From the NCBI GenBank assembly GCA_019636195.1, contig JAHBYA010000001.1, positions 348,642 through 412,641 of the forward strand: 64,000 nt of DNA. Direction: 5' to 3'. Made by a program: the position numbers and the translations under genes. Position 1 is the stretch's first letter. The number at the start of each line of letters is the position of its first letter. Source of the DNA: Planctomycetota bacterium (GTDB taxonomy: Bacteria; Planctomycetota; UBA8742; UBA2392). The notes under the pieces are model-generated. The model did not search any database and was not told the DNA's origin. It worked only from the letters and a program-made list of their open reading frames with translations. This document shows, piece after piece, positions 43,449 to 51,980 of the stretch.

Positions 43449-45095
43449 TCATTCAACGACCGGCAGCACCAGCCGCGCGCCGGTCTTGGCGTTGTGGTGG
43501 ATGGTGACTGTCGCGTCACGGGCCGACTTTTCGTCCCACTCGTCGGCGCCGGTGTGCGGGTTACGCTCGTACCTTGGCGTGTTGCCGCCGGTGACGATCA
43601 GCGTGAGCTTGTGGCCCTTGCGCCAGGTGTAGGCGTGCGGCGGCAACTTCAGCGCAAGCTCAGTGACCTCGCCGGGCTTGAGCGGCTGTGCGGTTTTGCC
43701 GTCGCGCCACTTGGCGCGCAGGATGGTCTCGCCGACCAGGTAGCTCTTGCCGTCAGAGTGCGTGTCGCACACGCGGACATGAATGTCGGTATCGACGCGG
43801 TTGCACGCGAACGGCACATGCAGCTCGATTTCGCCGCGGGTGCGCAGCGGGCTTTCCAGCGCGGGCGTGGCGTACACCAGTACATCGCCGCGTTTGGCAA
43901 TCGCGCTTACGTCTTTCGGGCCGTGGGTCAGCGGCGGCAAATTCTGGCCCCCCACCGTCGGCGACGCCGTGCGCGGGTCATAGGTGTACTCGCGCGTCAG
44001 CGGGTTCTCGGTCGTGGCCTCACCGGGCAGTTGGGTGGCAATCGCGCCGTCGGCGTGCAGGCGCCACGTTTGCGCCTTGCCGCGCAGCCTGGCCCAGCTC
44101 TCGCCTGTCACCCAGCCCTCGCCGCACTGGTAGGCGTGAAAGCGCGGCTGCTTTTCCCAGCCGCTGTCCTTGATGCCGCGCAGGTAGTAATCAAGAAACT
44201 GCATGGTCACTTTGGTCGAGTAATCCTCGGCGTCCTTGAACTTCAGGTCGCCCTGCTCGGGAACATCGATCGCCGTGTGCGACCAGGGGCCCATGATCAG
44301 CTTGCAGTCCCTGGATGGCAGGTCTTCCAGCTGCTGCACAACGTCGCGCGGGTAGTTGTCCCACCAGCCGCTGATCAGCAGACAGGGGACTTTGACCTTG
44401 TCGGGCGCATAGCTGTTGTTGCGCGCAAGCCGCCACACCGGCTTGTCGGGCGTGCGCGCGGACTTGACGGCCTGGCCTACGCCGAAGCCAAGCGTGTCCA
44501 GCGACTTGACGTGCGACTCAAGCAGCACGCCGCCTTCAAAGTAGGCCTCATAGCGCTGCCCCTGGTAGGCGATCAGCGGCACGCAACACACCAGTGACGG
44601 CGGGCCTTCCGCGGCGGTATCGAACTGCTGCTTGCCCAGCGCGCTGCCGCCCCAGGTGCCGACCTTGCCGTTGCACCACTCCTGCTTGGCGCACCATTCG
44701 ACGCAATCGTAGCCGTCCTGGCCGCGCTTCCAGTTGCGGCGGTCCACACCCTGCTGCGCCTCTTTGCTGCCATAGAAGCCGCGCCAGTCCACAAACACCC
44801 ACGCGTAGTTCTGCCGGTCAAGCTGTGCCCACGCCTTGCTGCTGCCGCGGCCTGCTTCGCCGGCGTTGTCGCCGTATTCGCGGCCCATACGGTCCTTGTT
44901 GTAGGGCGTCTGAACCAGCACGCACGGGTACTTGCCCGCCTTGGCGGGCAGCAGCACGTTGGCCGCCAGCGACTTGCCGTCGCGCATCGGGATCTGCACG
45001 TTGCGGTGCTCGGTTTTCCAGGCCGGCGCGTCATCCTGCGCGACGATCGCGCCGGCAAACAGAAACAGCAGCGGCATCGCGAGCAATCGGTGCAT
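43449..45095 (-). CDS. Exported CocE/NonD-type X-Pro-peptidase-like hydrolase
   Basis: The ATG at 45095 has GGAG six bases upstream. The ~548-residue product has a signal peptide (MHRLLAMPLLFLFAGAIVAQ), then the CocE/X-Pro dipeptidyl-peptidase fold: VQIPMRDGKSLAANVLLP, VFVDWRGFYGSKEA, the nucleophile elbow TWGGSALGKQQ (Ser), GWWDNYP (Asp region) and GPWSHTAID (His). The C-terminal jelly-roll (TRGEIELHVPFACNRVDTDIHVRV in part) is also present. Members cleave peptides or esters such as acyl compounds. The substrate is unknown. Confidence 0.87.
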   Translation of the reverse strand: MHRLLAMPLLFLFAGAIVAQDDAPAWKTEHRNVQIPMRDGKSLAANVLLPAKAGKYPCVLVQTPYNKDRMGREYGDNAGEAGRGSSKAWAQLDRQNYAWVFVDWRGFYGSKEAQQGVDRRNWKRGQDGYDCVEWCAKQEWCNGKVGTWGGSALGKQQFDTAAEGPPSLVCCVPLIAYQGQRYEAYFEGGVLLESHVKSLDTLGFGVGQAVKSARTPDKPVWRLARNNSYAPDKVKVPCLLISGWWDNYPRDVVQQLEDLPSRDCKLIMGPWSHTAIDVPEQGDLKFKDAEDYSTKVTMQFLDYYLRGIKDSGWEKQPRFHAYQCGEGWVTGESWARLRGKAQTWRLHADGAIATQLPGEATTENPLTREYTYDPRTASPTVGGQNLPPLTHGPKDVSAIAKRGDVLVYATPALESPLRTRGEIELHVPFACNRVDTDIHVRVCDTHSDGKSYLVGETILRAKWRDGKTAQPLKPGEVTELALKLPPHAYTWRKGHKLTLIVTGGNTPRYERNPHTGADEWDEKSARDATVTIHHNAKTGARLVLPVVE

Positions 45096-45187
45096 GGGCT
45101 TCTCCGGCTTGTTCAACCCCTGTCAACATTCCTGGTTGCGGACGGCTTTATCCTGATTTCAGCGCCAGAATGGGCGCCGGGGCAACC

Positions 45188-45748
45188 ATGAACAAGATCA
45201 AAGCCGCGTGCCTGAACTGCCGCAAGGCGTACTCCGGCACTGTCGAGAAACTGCAATCCACGCCCGCGTGCCCGGCCTGCGGCGCGCAGGGCAACTGGTG
45301 GGGCCAGGTTGAAACGCGCATTATCCGCAAAGAGCGCTTGCAGGCAGAGCAGGCACAGGCCCAAGGCGCGCCGGTACAGTGGCAGCCGCCCAAGCCGCAG
45401 TTCAGCCCGGCGTGGGCGCCGCTGGTTTACCCCGCCAACCGGACAGCCGTTCTGGTGCTGGGCGTATGCAGCATTTTGCTGTCACCGGCGGGGCTGCTGC
45501 TGGGGCCGATCGGCTTTCTGCTGTCGCGCAAAGGCGTCGAAGAAGTCAAGGCCGGCGAGGTGCCCTCAGACATGGGGTTCACCATCGGCTGGGTCCTGTG
45601 CATCGTGGGCTTCTTCCTGAGCATTGTCGGGGCGTTCCAGTTGTACGCGGTCATTCAAGACCTGAACAAACCCCGGTACTCGCGCTATGAGTCGCCGCGT
45701 TCACCATACGGCTGGCGCACGCAGGAGCCGATCGTCCCGCGCTGGTAG
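45188..45748 (+). CDS. Zinc-ribbon membrane protein (DUF4190-like)
   Basis: The frame is open far upstream as a shadow of the neighbouring gene; the natural start is the ATG at 45188 (MNKIKAACLNCRKAY). The ~186-residue product has a zinc ribbon (CLNC at 9-12, CPAC at 30-33), a polar linker and two membrane segments (VLVLGVCSILLSPAGLLLGPIGFLL and FTIGWVLCIVGFFLSIVGAF, each abbreviated from the frame), as in DUF4190 proteins. A tyrosine/proline/arginine-rich tail follows. Function unknown. Confidence 0.75.
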   Translation: MNKIKAACLNCRKAYSGTVEKLQSTPACPACGAQGNWWGQVETRIIRKERLQAEQAQAQGAPVQWQPPKPQFSPAWAPLVYPANRTAVLVLGVCSILLSPAGLLLGPIGFLLSRKGVEEVKAGEVPSDMGFTIGWVLCIVGFFLSIVGAFQLYAVIQDLNKPRYSRYESPRSPYGWRTQEPIVPRW

Positions 45749-45754
45749 TGCGCT

Positions 45755-47200
45755 TCAACTCTTGCCGTCCATCCACCATGACAGGCGATAGGCCGCGGCC
45801 TTGGGCCAGTCGCTTGTGCCCTGGTCCTCGGCGTGGCGCGCAGCCAGCCTTTCGTACAGCGCCTTGGCCTCGTTGCGCTTGCCCTCAGCGCTTTCCAGCG
45901 CCCATGCTTCGCGCATCCATTGTTCGCGCTGCTTCTCGCGCACGCTGGGCGGAAAGTCGCCCGCGATATGCTCCAGCACCTCATGCAAGCCCTTGCCCTT
46001 GACCCAGTTCGCCTCCGCCCAGCACTCAAGGATCGCGGCCAGCCGCTGTTGCAGCGGCTTGCTCGGCATCTTTTCGGCCTTGACGGCGGCTGTGATCTCG
46101 TCGTGCACGCGCTTGAGCTCTTTCTTTGCGGCCTTTTCAATTTCCTTCTCGAAGGCCTTGAGCGGGCGCTTGTCCTTGCTGCTGATTGCCTTGTCGGCCT
46201 CAAGCTCTTTGTAGCGCGCCAGCGCCTCAGTCCAGCGGTCGGCGTTGCACAGCTCGATCACCTGCTGCACATAGGGATCGGATTGCGGCTCAAACGCAGA
46301 CGGCTCGGGCGCCTCGGGCGTGCTTATCGGCCCCGGCCCGCCCAGCAGGTTGATCACGTCGCGCGTGATCTGGTGGCAGCGACCGTTGACGGTGTGGCCC
46401 ATGCCGGGAATCTCGTGGTACTGCACCGGCATGCCCCAGCTTGCCAGCACGTTGCAGAAGTTGCGCACCGCGGCAACCACGTTGATGCTTCCCAGCACCG
46501 CCGTTTCCTGCTCGCCGACCGTGCATATGAACGGGATCGGCGGGCACGTCTCCTTGGTGACGCTGCCGCCGCTGCTGTACAAAAACACGGCCCGAAACGG
46601 CATGGCGTCAGGGTTGCTCACCCACTCGCGGCGCGCCCAGCCGCTGGCGTAGCCGGTGCCCATCGAAAACCCGCTGACAAACACGCGCTCAGGGTCAACC
46701 GGGAAGTCGCGCATCGTCTTGTTCAAAAGCCAGCGGCAGCCCTCAAGAATCGTGTCACCCTTGGCCACCAGCGGGTTGTTCATCTTGCCTTTGCCGTCTG
46801 TTTCAAGGTGCTGGTACTGCACGCCGATCGTGATCACGGGGTCGCGGGCGCTGCTGCACGCGCTGACGTTCTTGACACGTCCCGCGCCGACGTCGCCGTT
46901 GCCGTGAAACGTGAACATCAGGGCGACTTTGCGGTCTTTGGGCAGCTCGTCGGGCAGCATCATGTAGCCCGTCATGTCTTCGCAGCCTTCCACGTCGATC
47001 TTGATCTCGCTGAACGTGCGCTTATCCGGCGCCACCTTGCCCGCGGCGTCGCCGCCCACGCCGCGCTGCGGCAGCAGTCTGCCCGTGTCTGCCTTGGCGC
47101 GCGCGGCCACCTTGGCGCCGGGCGCGGGCGCGTCTTGCTGCGCGAACTGGACAACTGAAAGCAGCGGCAACAGCACCGCAATGCAGATGAGCTTTTTCAT
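45755..47200 (-). CDS. Secreted alpha/beta hydrolase (active member of a tandem pair)
   Basis: The 481-residue product has a signal peptide (MKKLICIAVLLPLLSVVQFA) and an esterase-like domain: MFTFHGNGD (oxyanion), VFVSGFSMGTGYASG (nucleophile Ser in GFSMG near residue 200), VGEQETAV and IPGMGHTV (His). The layout recalls PHB-depolymerase/feruloyl-esterase-like enzymes. A ~180-residue helical C-terminal domain follows and ends DWPKAAAYRLSWWMD. The upstream neighbour on the same strand is an equal-length paralog with the same N-terminal LLPQRGxGG motif and the same C-terminal ending. Confidence 0.8.
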   Translation of the reverse strand: MKKLICIAVLLPLLSVVQFAQQDAPAPGAKVAARAKADTGRLLPQRGVGGDAAGKVAPDKRTFSEIKIDVEGCEDMTGYMMLPDELPKDRKVALMFTFHGNGDVGAGRVKNVSACSSARDPVITIGVQYQHLETDGKGKMNNPLVAKGDTILEGCRWLLNKTMRDFPVDPERVFVSGFSMGTGYASGWARREWVSNPDAMPFRAVFLYSSGGSVTKETCPPIPFICTVGEQETAVLGSINVVAAVRNFCNVLASWGMPVQYHEIPGMGHTVNGRCHQITRDVINLLGGPGPISTPEAPEPSAFEPQSDPYVQQVIELCNADRWTEALARYKELEADKAISSKDKRPLKAFEKEIEKAAKKELKRVHDEITAAVKAEKMPSKPLQQRLAAILECWAEANWVKGKGLHEVLEHIAGDFPPSVREKQREQWMREAWALESAEGKRNEAKALYERLAARHAEDQGTSDWPKAAAYRLSWWMDGKS

Positions 47201-47317
47201 GCCGGTTTCCGGGCCGGCGGCTGGGCGTGTGCCGGCGGCAAGTGCGATTCTCGCGAAAGCAGCCGGGGCCGCAAGCGCGACCCCGGATTCAACACCGATG
47301 TGACAATGCGGTGGCGC

Positions 47318-48763
47318 TCAATCGACCCACCAGGCCAGGCGGTGCTCGGCGGCGTAGGGCCAGTCGCTCTGGCCGCCGTCGTCGTTCTTCTGCTTGGCCA
47401 TTTCCTGATAGACCTTCCTGGCCTCGGCGCGTTTTCCCTGCATTTCAAGCTTCAACGCGTCCAGCAGCTTTACCCGCCGCTCTTTGTCGCGCTGGGCCGG
47501 GCCGTAGCTGTTCAGTTTTTCGAGGTTCGCGCCGTAGGGTTTGCCCGCCGCCCACTTCTCGTCCTTGAAGGCCTCGTACAGCGCGGTCAGACGCTGGCGG
47601 TGCAGCCAGTGGGGCCACATTTCGGCCTTGATGCTGGTTTCGATCGACTTGTTGCAGCGCTCCATCTCGGATTTCACGTACTTGTCGAAGTCCTTCTGGA
47701 AGTCCTTGATCGCCTTCTTGTCCTTGGCCTGGATGTCCTTGTTGTTGATCACGCGCAGCATGTAATCAAACGCCTTTTTCCACTCCTCCTGCCGCGCCAG
47801 CTCAATCACCTGCTGCACGTAACGGTCGGGGCTGTCCTTGAACGGCACTTTGTCGGCGTCGGTGACGACGCCCGGCTGGCTGCGCTCAAGGGGATAGGTC
47901 GCGGGACCGGGGCCGCCCAGTGTGGCAATCGCATCGCGCATGATCATGGCCATGCGCGGCGGCAGGCCAAACGCGTTGGACTTGTACTCGTGGTACTGCA
48001 CGGGAATGCCCTTGGCCATCAGGTCATTGGCGAAGTGCCTGGTCAGGCGCGTGTTACCGATCTGGGCGTTCATGTCCATCAACTCGCTGTCGGCGCTGAG
48101 CACAAACGGCACGTGCGGAAGCTCGTCCAGCTCCTTCGTGTTGACCAGCCCGTCCATCAGCACCGCCCGGTACGCGAACTTGTCGGGGTCTTCCGTCCAG
48201 CGCATCGCGGCGTACTGCAGCAGGTCGTCGTCGCCGCCGCCCAGCGCCATCAAAAACTTGCGCCCGGGGTCAGTGCCGTGCTCCTTTTCGACCTTCGCGA
48301 CCAGCCAGTCGTAGGCCTTCATCACCGCCGGCGTTTCCGCCAGGTCTTCATACGTGTACGTGTTCTCGCCAAGCTGTTTGTACTGCCGGAACACCAGCGT
48401 GCAGATCACCAGCGGGTCGCCGCCGCTGCTGATTTTGGCGACTTCCTTCATGGTGTCGGCGTCGGCCATGCCGCTGAAACCGAACAGCACGACCAGCGCG
48501 GGCTTGCGCGACTTGTCGGCGCTTGAGGCCACCGCGACGCGCGCGGTGCACTTTTCGGCGCCCTCGCTTTCGACCTTGAACTCTTTGTGCGTGCTCTCGG
48601 CGGACTCAAGCCCCACCTTGTCCGAACCGCCGTTGCCGCGCTGCGGCAGCAGCAACTCGGCGTCTTTGGCTGTACGGGCGCGCACCGCATCGCCGCTTTC
48701 CTGTGCGCTGAGTGCGCAACTGAACATGGCCGCGCCCAGCGCAGCGAGCAACATCGTTTTCAT
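47318..48763 (-). CDS. Secreted alpha/beta-hydrolase-fold paralog, probable pseudoenzyme
   Basis: Also 481 residues, with signal peptide (MKTMLLAALGAAMFSCALSA), LLPQRGNGGSDKVG, a VVLFGFSGMADAD segment, a helical tail and the ending DWPYAAEHRLAWWVD. It is clearly a tandem duplicate of the gene at 45755. Where the neighbour has GFSMGTGY the sequence reads ALGGGDDDLL, so the nucleophile Ser is gone, and the PGMGHTV His block reads SNAFGLP. It is intact and not decayed, which suggests a non-catalytic role such as binding. The 117-bp gap between the two has no clear terminator. Confidence 0.78.
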   Translation of the reverse strand: MKTMLLAALGAAMFSCALSAQESGDAVRARTAKDAELLLPQRGNGGSDKVGLESAESTHKEFKVESEGAEKCTARVAVASSADKSRKPALVVLFGFSGMADADTMKEVAKISSGGDPLVICTLVFRQYKQLGENTYTYEDLAETPAVMKAYDWLVAKVEKEHGTDPGRKFLMALGGGDDDLLQYAAMRWTEDPDKFAYRAVLMDGLVNTKELDELPHVPFVLSADSELMDMNAQIGNTRLTRHFANDLMAKGIPVQYHEYKSNAFGLPPRMAMIMRDAIATLGGPGPATYPLERSQPGVVTDADKVPFKDSPDRYVQQVIELARQEEWKKAFDYMLRVINNKDIQAKDKKAIKDFQKDFDKYVKSEMERCNKSIETSIKAEMWPHWLHRQRLTALYEAFKDEKWAAGKPYGANLEKLNSYGPAQRDKERRVKLLDALKLEMQGKRAEARKVYQEMAKQKNDDGGQSDWPYAAEHRLAWWVD

Positions 48764-48903
48764 CGTGGTCTCCCGCCCTGAATGAAATCCGTGCCCCGGT
48801 GCTCAGTAGTGAGCCGACATTATCCACTGATTAACGGCCAACACAAAACCAGAGACGGCAAAACCGCCCTGCGGGTTCCGGGATTTGTGCAGACCGGCAA
48901 AGC

Positions 48904-49812
48904 CTAGGCCGTGATGCGCGGGTTGGGGTAGTCGCTGAGCCAGGCGGCAACTTGCTCGCGGCTTGGCGGCGCGCGGCGGATCACGTTGACCCATGCCAGC
49001 ACAGCAATCGGGGCAATGATAAAGCAGCCCGCGAGGAACAGTTTGCGCGTTTCCGCCACAAACGACTCGTGCTCGGCGGCCGGCACCTGCGACAGGTCAT
49101 ACGCCCAGCCGATCCATGCCGTTACACCCAGCGTAAACGCCGCAATCCCGAACCAGAACAGCGGCGCAAACAGCCCCTTGGCCGGCACGTGGCGCAGGGC
49201 AAGCGACTTGCCGGTTGCCAGCTCGCGCCTTGCAAGCAGCGCGTCCACGCGCTGGTTGATGAAGATGATCGCCCAGCCCACGACAAACCAGCCCGCGTAG
49301 TTGGCCAGCGTGACGTCAAAGTGCCAGCCGGGTTCGGGGTAGTGGTAGATGTCGCCCAGAAACCAGTGTTTGCCGAGGTGCGCCACGGGGTCGGTGACGA
49401 GATCAAGCACGGTCATGAAAAACGCGCCCGTGAACAGCACGGCGCCGCTGTTGCGGACGCTGCGCGGCGTGACGCGCTGGATATCAAGCCCGCGCCGGTA
49501 GATCGGCGACAGGAAGAACTGGGCAAACGAAAAGCTGACGTAGCTGAGAAAGGCAAACGACAGCGAGTCAAAAAACGGCACGCCGAAGACCAGCAGGTCG
49601 TGCTGCAACACGTCGTAGTGGTAGGTGTAGAAGCCGAACGGGATGCCGTGGTTGATACTGCCCCACTCGGCGGCCAGCGCGACAAGGTAGCCCGTGACCA
49701 GCCAGATGCCGGTGCGCAGCTTGCCCTGCTCAAGCCACGACAGCGCCAGAAAGCCCAGCAGAAACGCCGTGACGTAGGGACGGTGGGTAAAGCTGTAAAG
49801 CAGCTCAGTCAT
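48904..49812 (-). CDS. CruF-like carotenoid-biosynthesis membrane protein (DUF422)
   Basis: The ~302-residue protein starts at the ATG at 49812 (MTELLYSFTHRPY). About seven membrane segments surround the DUF422/CruF signature: AEWGSINHGIPFGFYTYHYD, VPFFDSLSFAFLSY, VLDLVTDPVAHLGKHWFLGD and YHYPEPGWHFDVTLANYAGW. CruF enzymes hydrate the psi end of carotenes. No other carotenoid gene is nearby, so its precise substrate is open. It begins 216 bp from the aspS stop; terminator hairpins lie in that gap. Confidence 0.8.
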   Translation of the reverse strand: MTELLYSFTHRPYVTAFLLGFLALSWLEQGKLRTGIWLVTGYLVALAAEWGSINHGIPFGFYTYHYDVLQHDLLVFGVPFFDSLSFAFLSYVSFSFAQFFLSPIYRRGLDIQRVTPRSVRNSGAVLFTGAFFMTVLDLVTDPVAHLGKHWFLGDIYHYPEPGWHFDVTLANYAGWFVVGWAIIFINQRVDALLARRELATGKSLALRHVPAKGLFAPLFWFGIAAFTLGVTAWIGWAYDLSQVPAAEHESFVAETRKLFLAGCFIIAPIAVLAWVNVIRRAPPSREQVAAWLSDYPNPRITA

Positions 49813-49908
49813 GCGCTGGTTGTACGGTCGGCCCGGCCCAACCAATAACCAATTCAGCGGCAAAAAGGCAACTGGGTTCGCCGGCAACCCCACCGATCTC
49901 AACAAAAT

Positions 49909-49928
49909 CCCCGGCAGAAATGCCGGGG
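49909..49928 (-). terminator. Intrinsic terminator of aspS
   Basis: CCCCGGCA and TGCCGGGG form a perfect 8-bp stem around a four-base loop. On the minus strand it is followed by ATTTTGTT. It lies about 100 bp past the aspS stop. Confidence 0.8.
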
Positions 49929-49961
49929 GTGCCGCGCCGCGGCACGCTGTGAGAAGGCGAT

Positions 49962-49986
49962 GGTCGCGGCGCTACGTACCGCGACC
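49962..49986. terminator. Second hairpin after aspS
   Basis: GGTCGCGG and CCGCGACC form a perfect 8-bp stem with a 9-base loop. There is no T-run; it may support termination or mRNA end protection. Confidence 0.5.
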
Positions 49987-50028
49987 CCCTGGTATTTTCA
50001 GCCGGGGCTTCTGTTCATTGCCCTGCGA

Positions 50029-51918
50029 TTACTTGACCGGCGGGCGGGTCTCGATGGCCAGCTCTTTCAGCAGGGCAGGTTCGACTTCGTTGGGAGTGTC
50101 GATCATCAGGTCGCGGCCGGTGGCGGACTTGGGGAACGCGATCACGTCGGCGATGTTGTCCAGGCCCAGCAGCAGCATCAGCAGGCGGTCAACGCCGGAT
50201 GCTATGCCGCCGTGGGGCGGTGCGCCGTGGGCCAAAGCGCTCATCAGGAAGCCGAACTTCTTTTCGGCTTCTTCTTTGGTGATGCCGATCAGTTCAAACA
50301 CGTCGGCCTGCCAGTCGGTGCGGTGCATACGAATGCTGCCGCCCGCGATCTCGACGCCGTTGCAAACAAGATCGTACTGGTTGTTGCGCAGGGCCAGAAT
50401 GTCATCCAGCTTGACGCCGCCATCCAGCATGCGTGCCATCGGGCTGCCCGCGTTGCCGGCGCGGCTGGCGCGGGCCATGTTGGCAACGCCCGCAACGTCC
50501 TGCGGCAGGGTAAACGGGTGGTGGCTGGCAAACAGCTTCTGGTCTTCTTCGCGGTACTCAAACAACGGAAAGTTGATCACCCACGCAATCGCCATTGTGT
50601 TCGGGTCATTCAGGCCCAGCTTGTCGGCGACCATGATGCGCATGTTGTGCATCACGGCGTGGACGATCTTTTCCTTTTCGTGGGCGCAGATCAGCAGCAG
50701 GTCGCCGGGCTGCGCGTTGAAGGCCGCGATCATCGCCTTCTGTTCAGCTTCCGGGATAAACTTGGCGATGCCGCCTTCCAGACCGGCGGCGGTCACCTTC
50801 AAGTTGGCAAGGCCGGTGGCGCCCATGCCTTTGGCGTCGCGCTCAAGGTTCTTGAGCTGGCCTGTGCTGAACGCTTCCGCCATGCCGGGGCAGCGCAGTC
50901 CCTTCACCAGCCCGCCCTTTTCGGCCGCGCCCTTGAATGCGTTGAACGAGCAGCCTTTGGCCCAGCCGCTAAGGTCGGTCAGGCGCAGCTCTCTTGAACG
51001 CAAGTCAGGTCGGTCGATGCTGTAGTCACGCATCGCCGTCTCGTAGTCCATGCGTTCAAAGGGCGTTTGCAGCTTGCCGGCCTTGAGCACGGGCCAATCC
51101 TGGTCGCGCAGGCGCGGGTCGCTTTGCAGGCCCTCAAAGATGCCGACGACGACCTTTTCAAACAGCTCCATCACGTCGTCGCGCGTTGGAAAGCTCATTT
51201 CAATGTCAATCTGCGTGAACTCGGGCTGGCGGTCGGCGCGCTTGTCCTCATCGCGGAAGCAGCGCGCAATCTGGTAGTAGCGGTCCAACCCCGCAATCAT
51301 GCACAGTTGCTTGAACAACTGCGGGCTTTGCGGCAGGGCATAGAACTGCCCCTGGTGCGCGCGGCTGGGCACAATGAAGTCGCGGGCGCCTTCCGGCGTG
51401 CGCTTGTAAAGGATCGGCGTTTCGATCTCGATGAAGCTTTCGGCGTCAAGCACGCGGCGGGCGGCGGCAATCAGCGCCGCGCGCGCCTGCAGCATGGCCT
51501 GCATCGGCCTGCGGCGCAGGTCGATGAAGCGATGTTTGAGCCGCAGCTCCGGGTCGCACTTCAGGTCGTCGCGGACTTCAATGGCCGGTGTGACAGCGGT
51601 GTTGAGCACCTCAAAGTGCTCGACGATGATCTCGACTTCGCCGGTGGTCAGCTTGTCGGTGCGGTTGGCGTCGTCGCGCAACGCGACTTTGCCGGTAGCT
51701 GAAACAACGTACTCGTGGCGGGCGTCGCGGGTTTGCTCCACCAGCGCCCTGTCGCGCTCGTCGCTGAACGTGAGCTGCACCTTGCCGCTGACGTCGCGCA
51801 GCAGGATGAACACCACGCCGCCGCGGTCGCGCTTGACGTCAACCCAGCCGCAAACGGTGACGCTTTGGCCGACGTGTTGTTTGCGCAATTCGCCGCATCG
51901 GTGTGTTCTTGTCCGCAT
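50029..51918 (-). CDS. aspS: Aspartyl-tRNA synthetase (bacterial type)
   Basis: The ~629-residue product starts at the ATG at 51918, with GAGG five bases upstream. The OB-fold anticodon-binding domain (GQSVTVCGWVDVKRDRGGVVF in part), class II motif 2 (YYQIARCFRDEDKRADRQPEF in part), a GAD-type insertion domain and motif 3 (ASGVDRLLMLLLGLDNIADV) are all present. The length is typical of bacterial AspRS. No gatCAB genes are visible, so whether it is discriminating cannot be told. Confidence 0.97.
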   Translation of the reverse strand: MRTRTHRCGELRKQHVGQSVTVCGWVDVKRDRGGVVFILLRDVSGKVQLTFSDERDRALVEQTRDARHEYVVSATGKVALRDDANRTDKLTTGEVEIIVEHFEVLNTAVTPAIEVRDDLKCDPELRLKHRFIDLRRRPMQAMLQARAALIAAARRVLDAESFIEIETPILYKRTPEGARDFIVPSRAHQGQFYALPQSPQLFKQLCMIAGLDRYYQIARCFRDEDKRADRQPEFTQIDIEMSFPTRDDVMELFEKVVVGIFEGLQSDPRLRDQDWPVLKAGKLQTPFERMDYETAMRDYSIDRPDLRSRELRLTDLSGWAKGCSFNAFKGAAEKGGLVKGLRCPGMAEAFSTGQLKNLERDAKGMGATGLANLKVTAAGLEGGIAKFIPEAEQKAMIAAFNAQPGDLLLICAHEKEKIVHAVMHNMRIMVADKLGLNDPNTMAIAWVINFPLFEYREEDQKLFASHHPFTLPQDVAGVANMARASRAGNAGSPMARMLDGGVKLDDILALRNNQYDLVCNGVEIAGGSIRMHRTDWQADVFELIGITKEEAEKKFGFLMSALAHGAPPHGGIASGVDRLLMLLLGLDNIADVIAFPKSATGRDLMIDTPNEVEPALLKELAIETRPPVK

Positions 51919-51937
51919 GAGTTCCTCATCAAGCAAA

Positions 51938-51958
51938 CGGCCCGGGGTTGCCGGGCCG
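51938..51958. terminator. Hairpin between FHA gene and aspS
   Basis: CGGCCCGG and CCGGGCCG form an 8-bp stem with a 5-base loop, followed on the minus strand by TTTGCTT. It could end or attenuate the FHA transcript before aspS. Confidence 0.6.
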
Positions 51959-51980
51959 CAACATCGAAATGCCCGTTGCC

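Noticed and set aside
44594-45187. Upstream extension of the zinc-ribbon protein
   Set aside because: It is antisense to the CocE-like hydrolase and Arg/Pro/Cys-rich, with no protein-like pattern; the natural start is at 45188.
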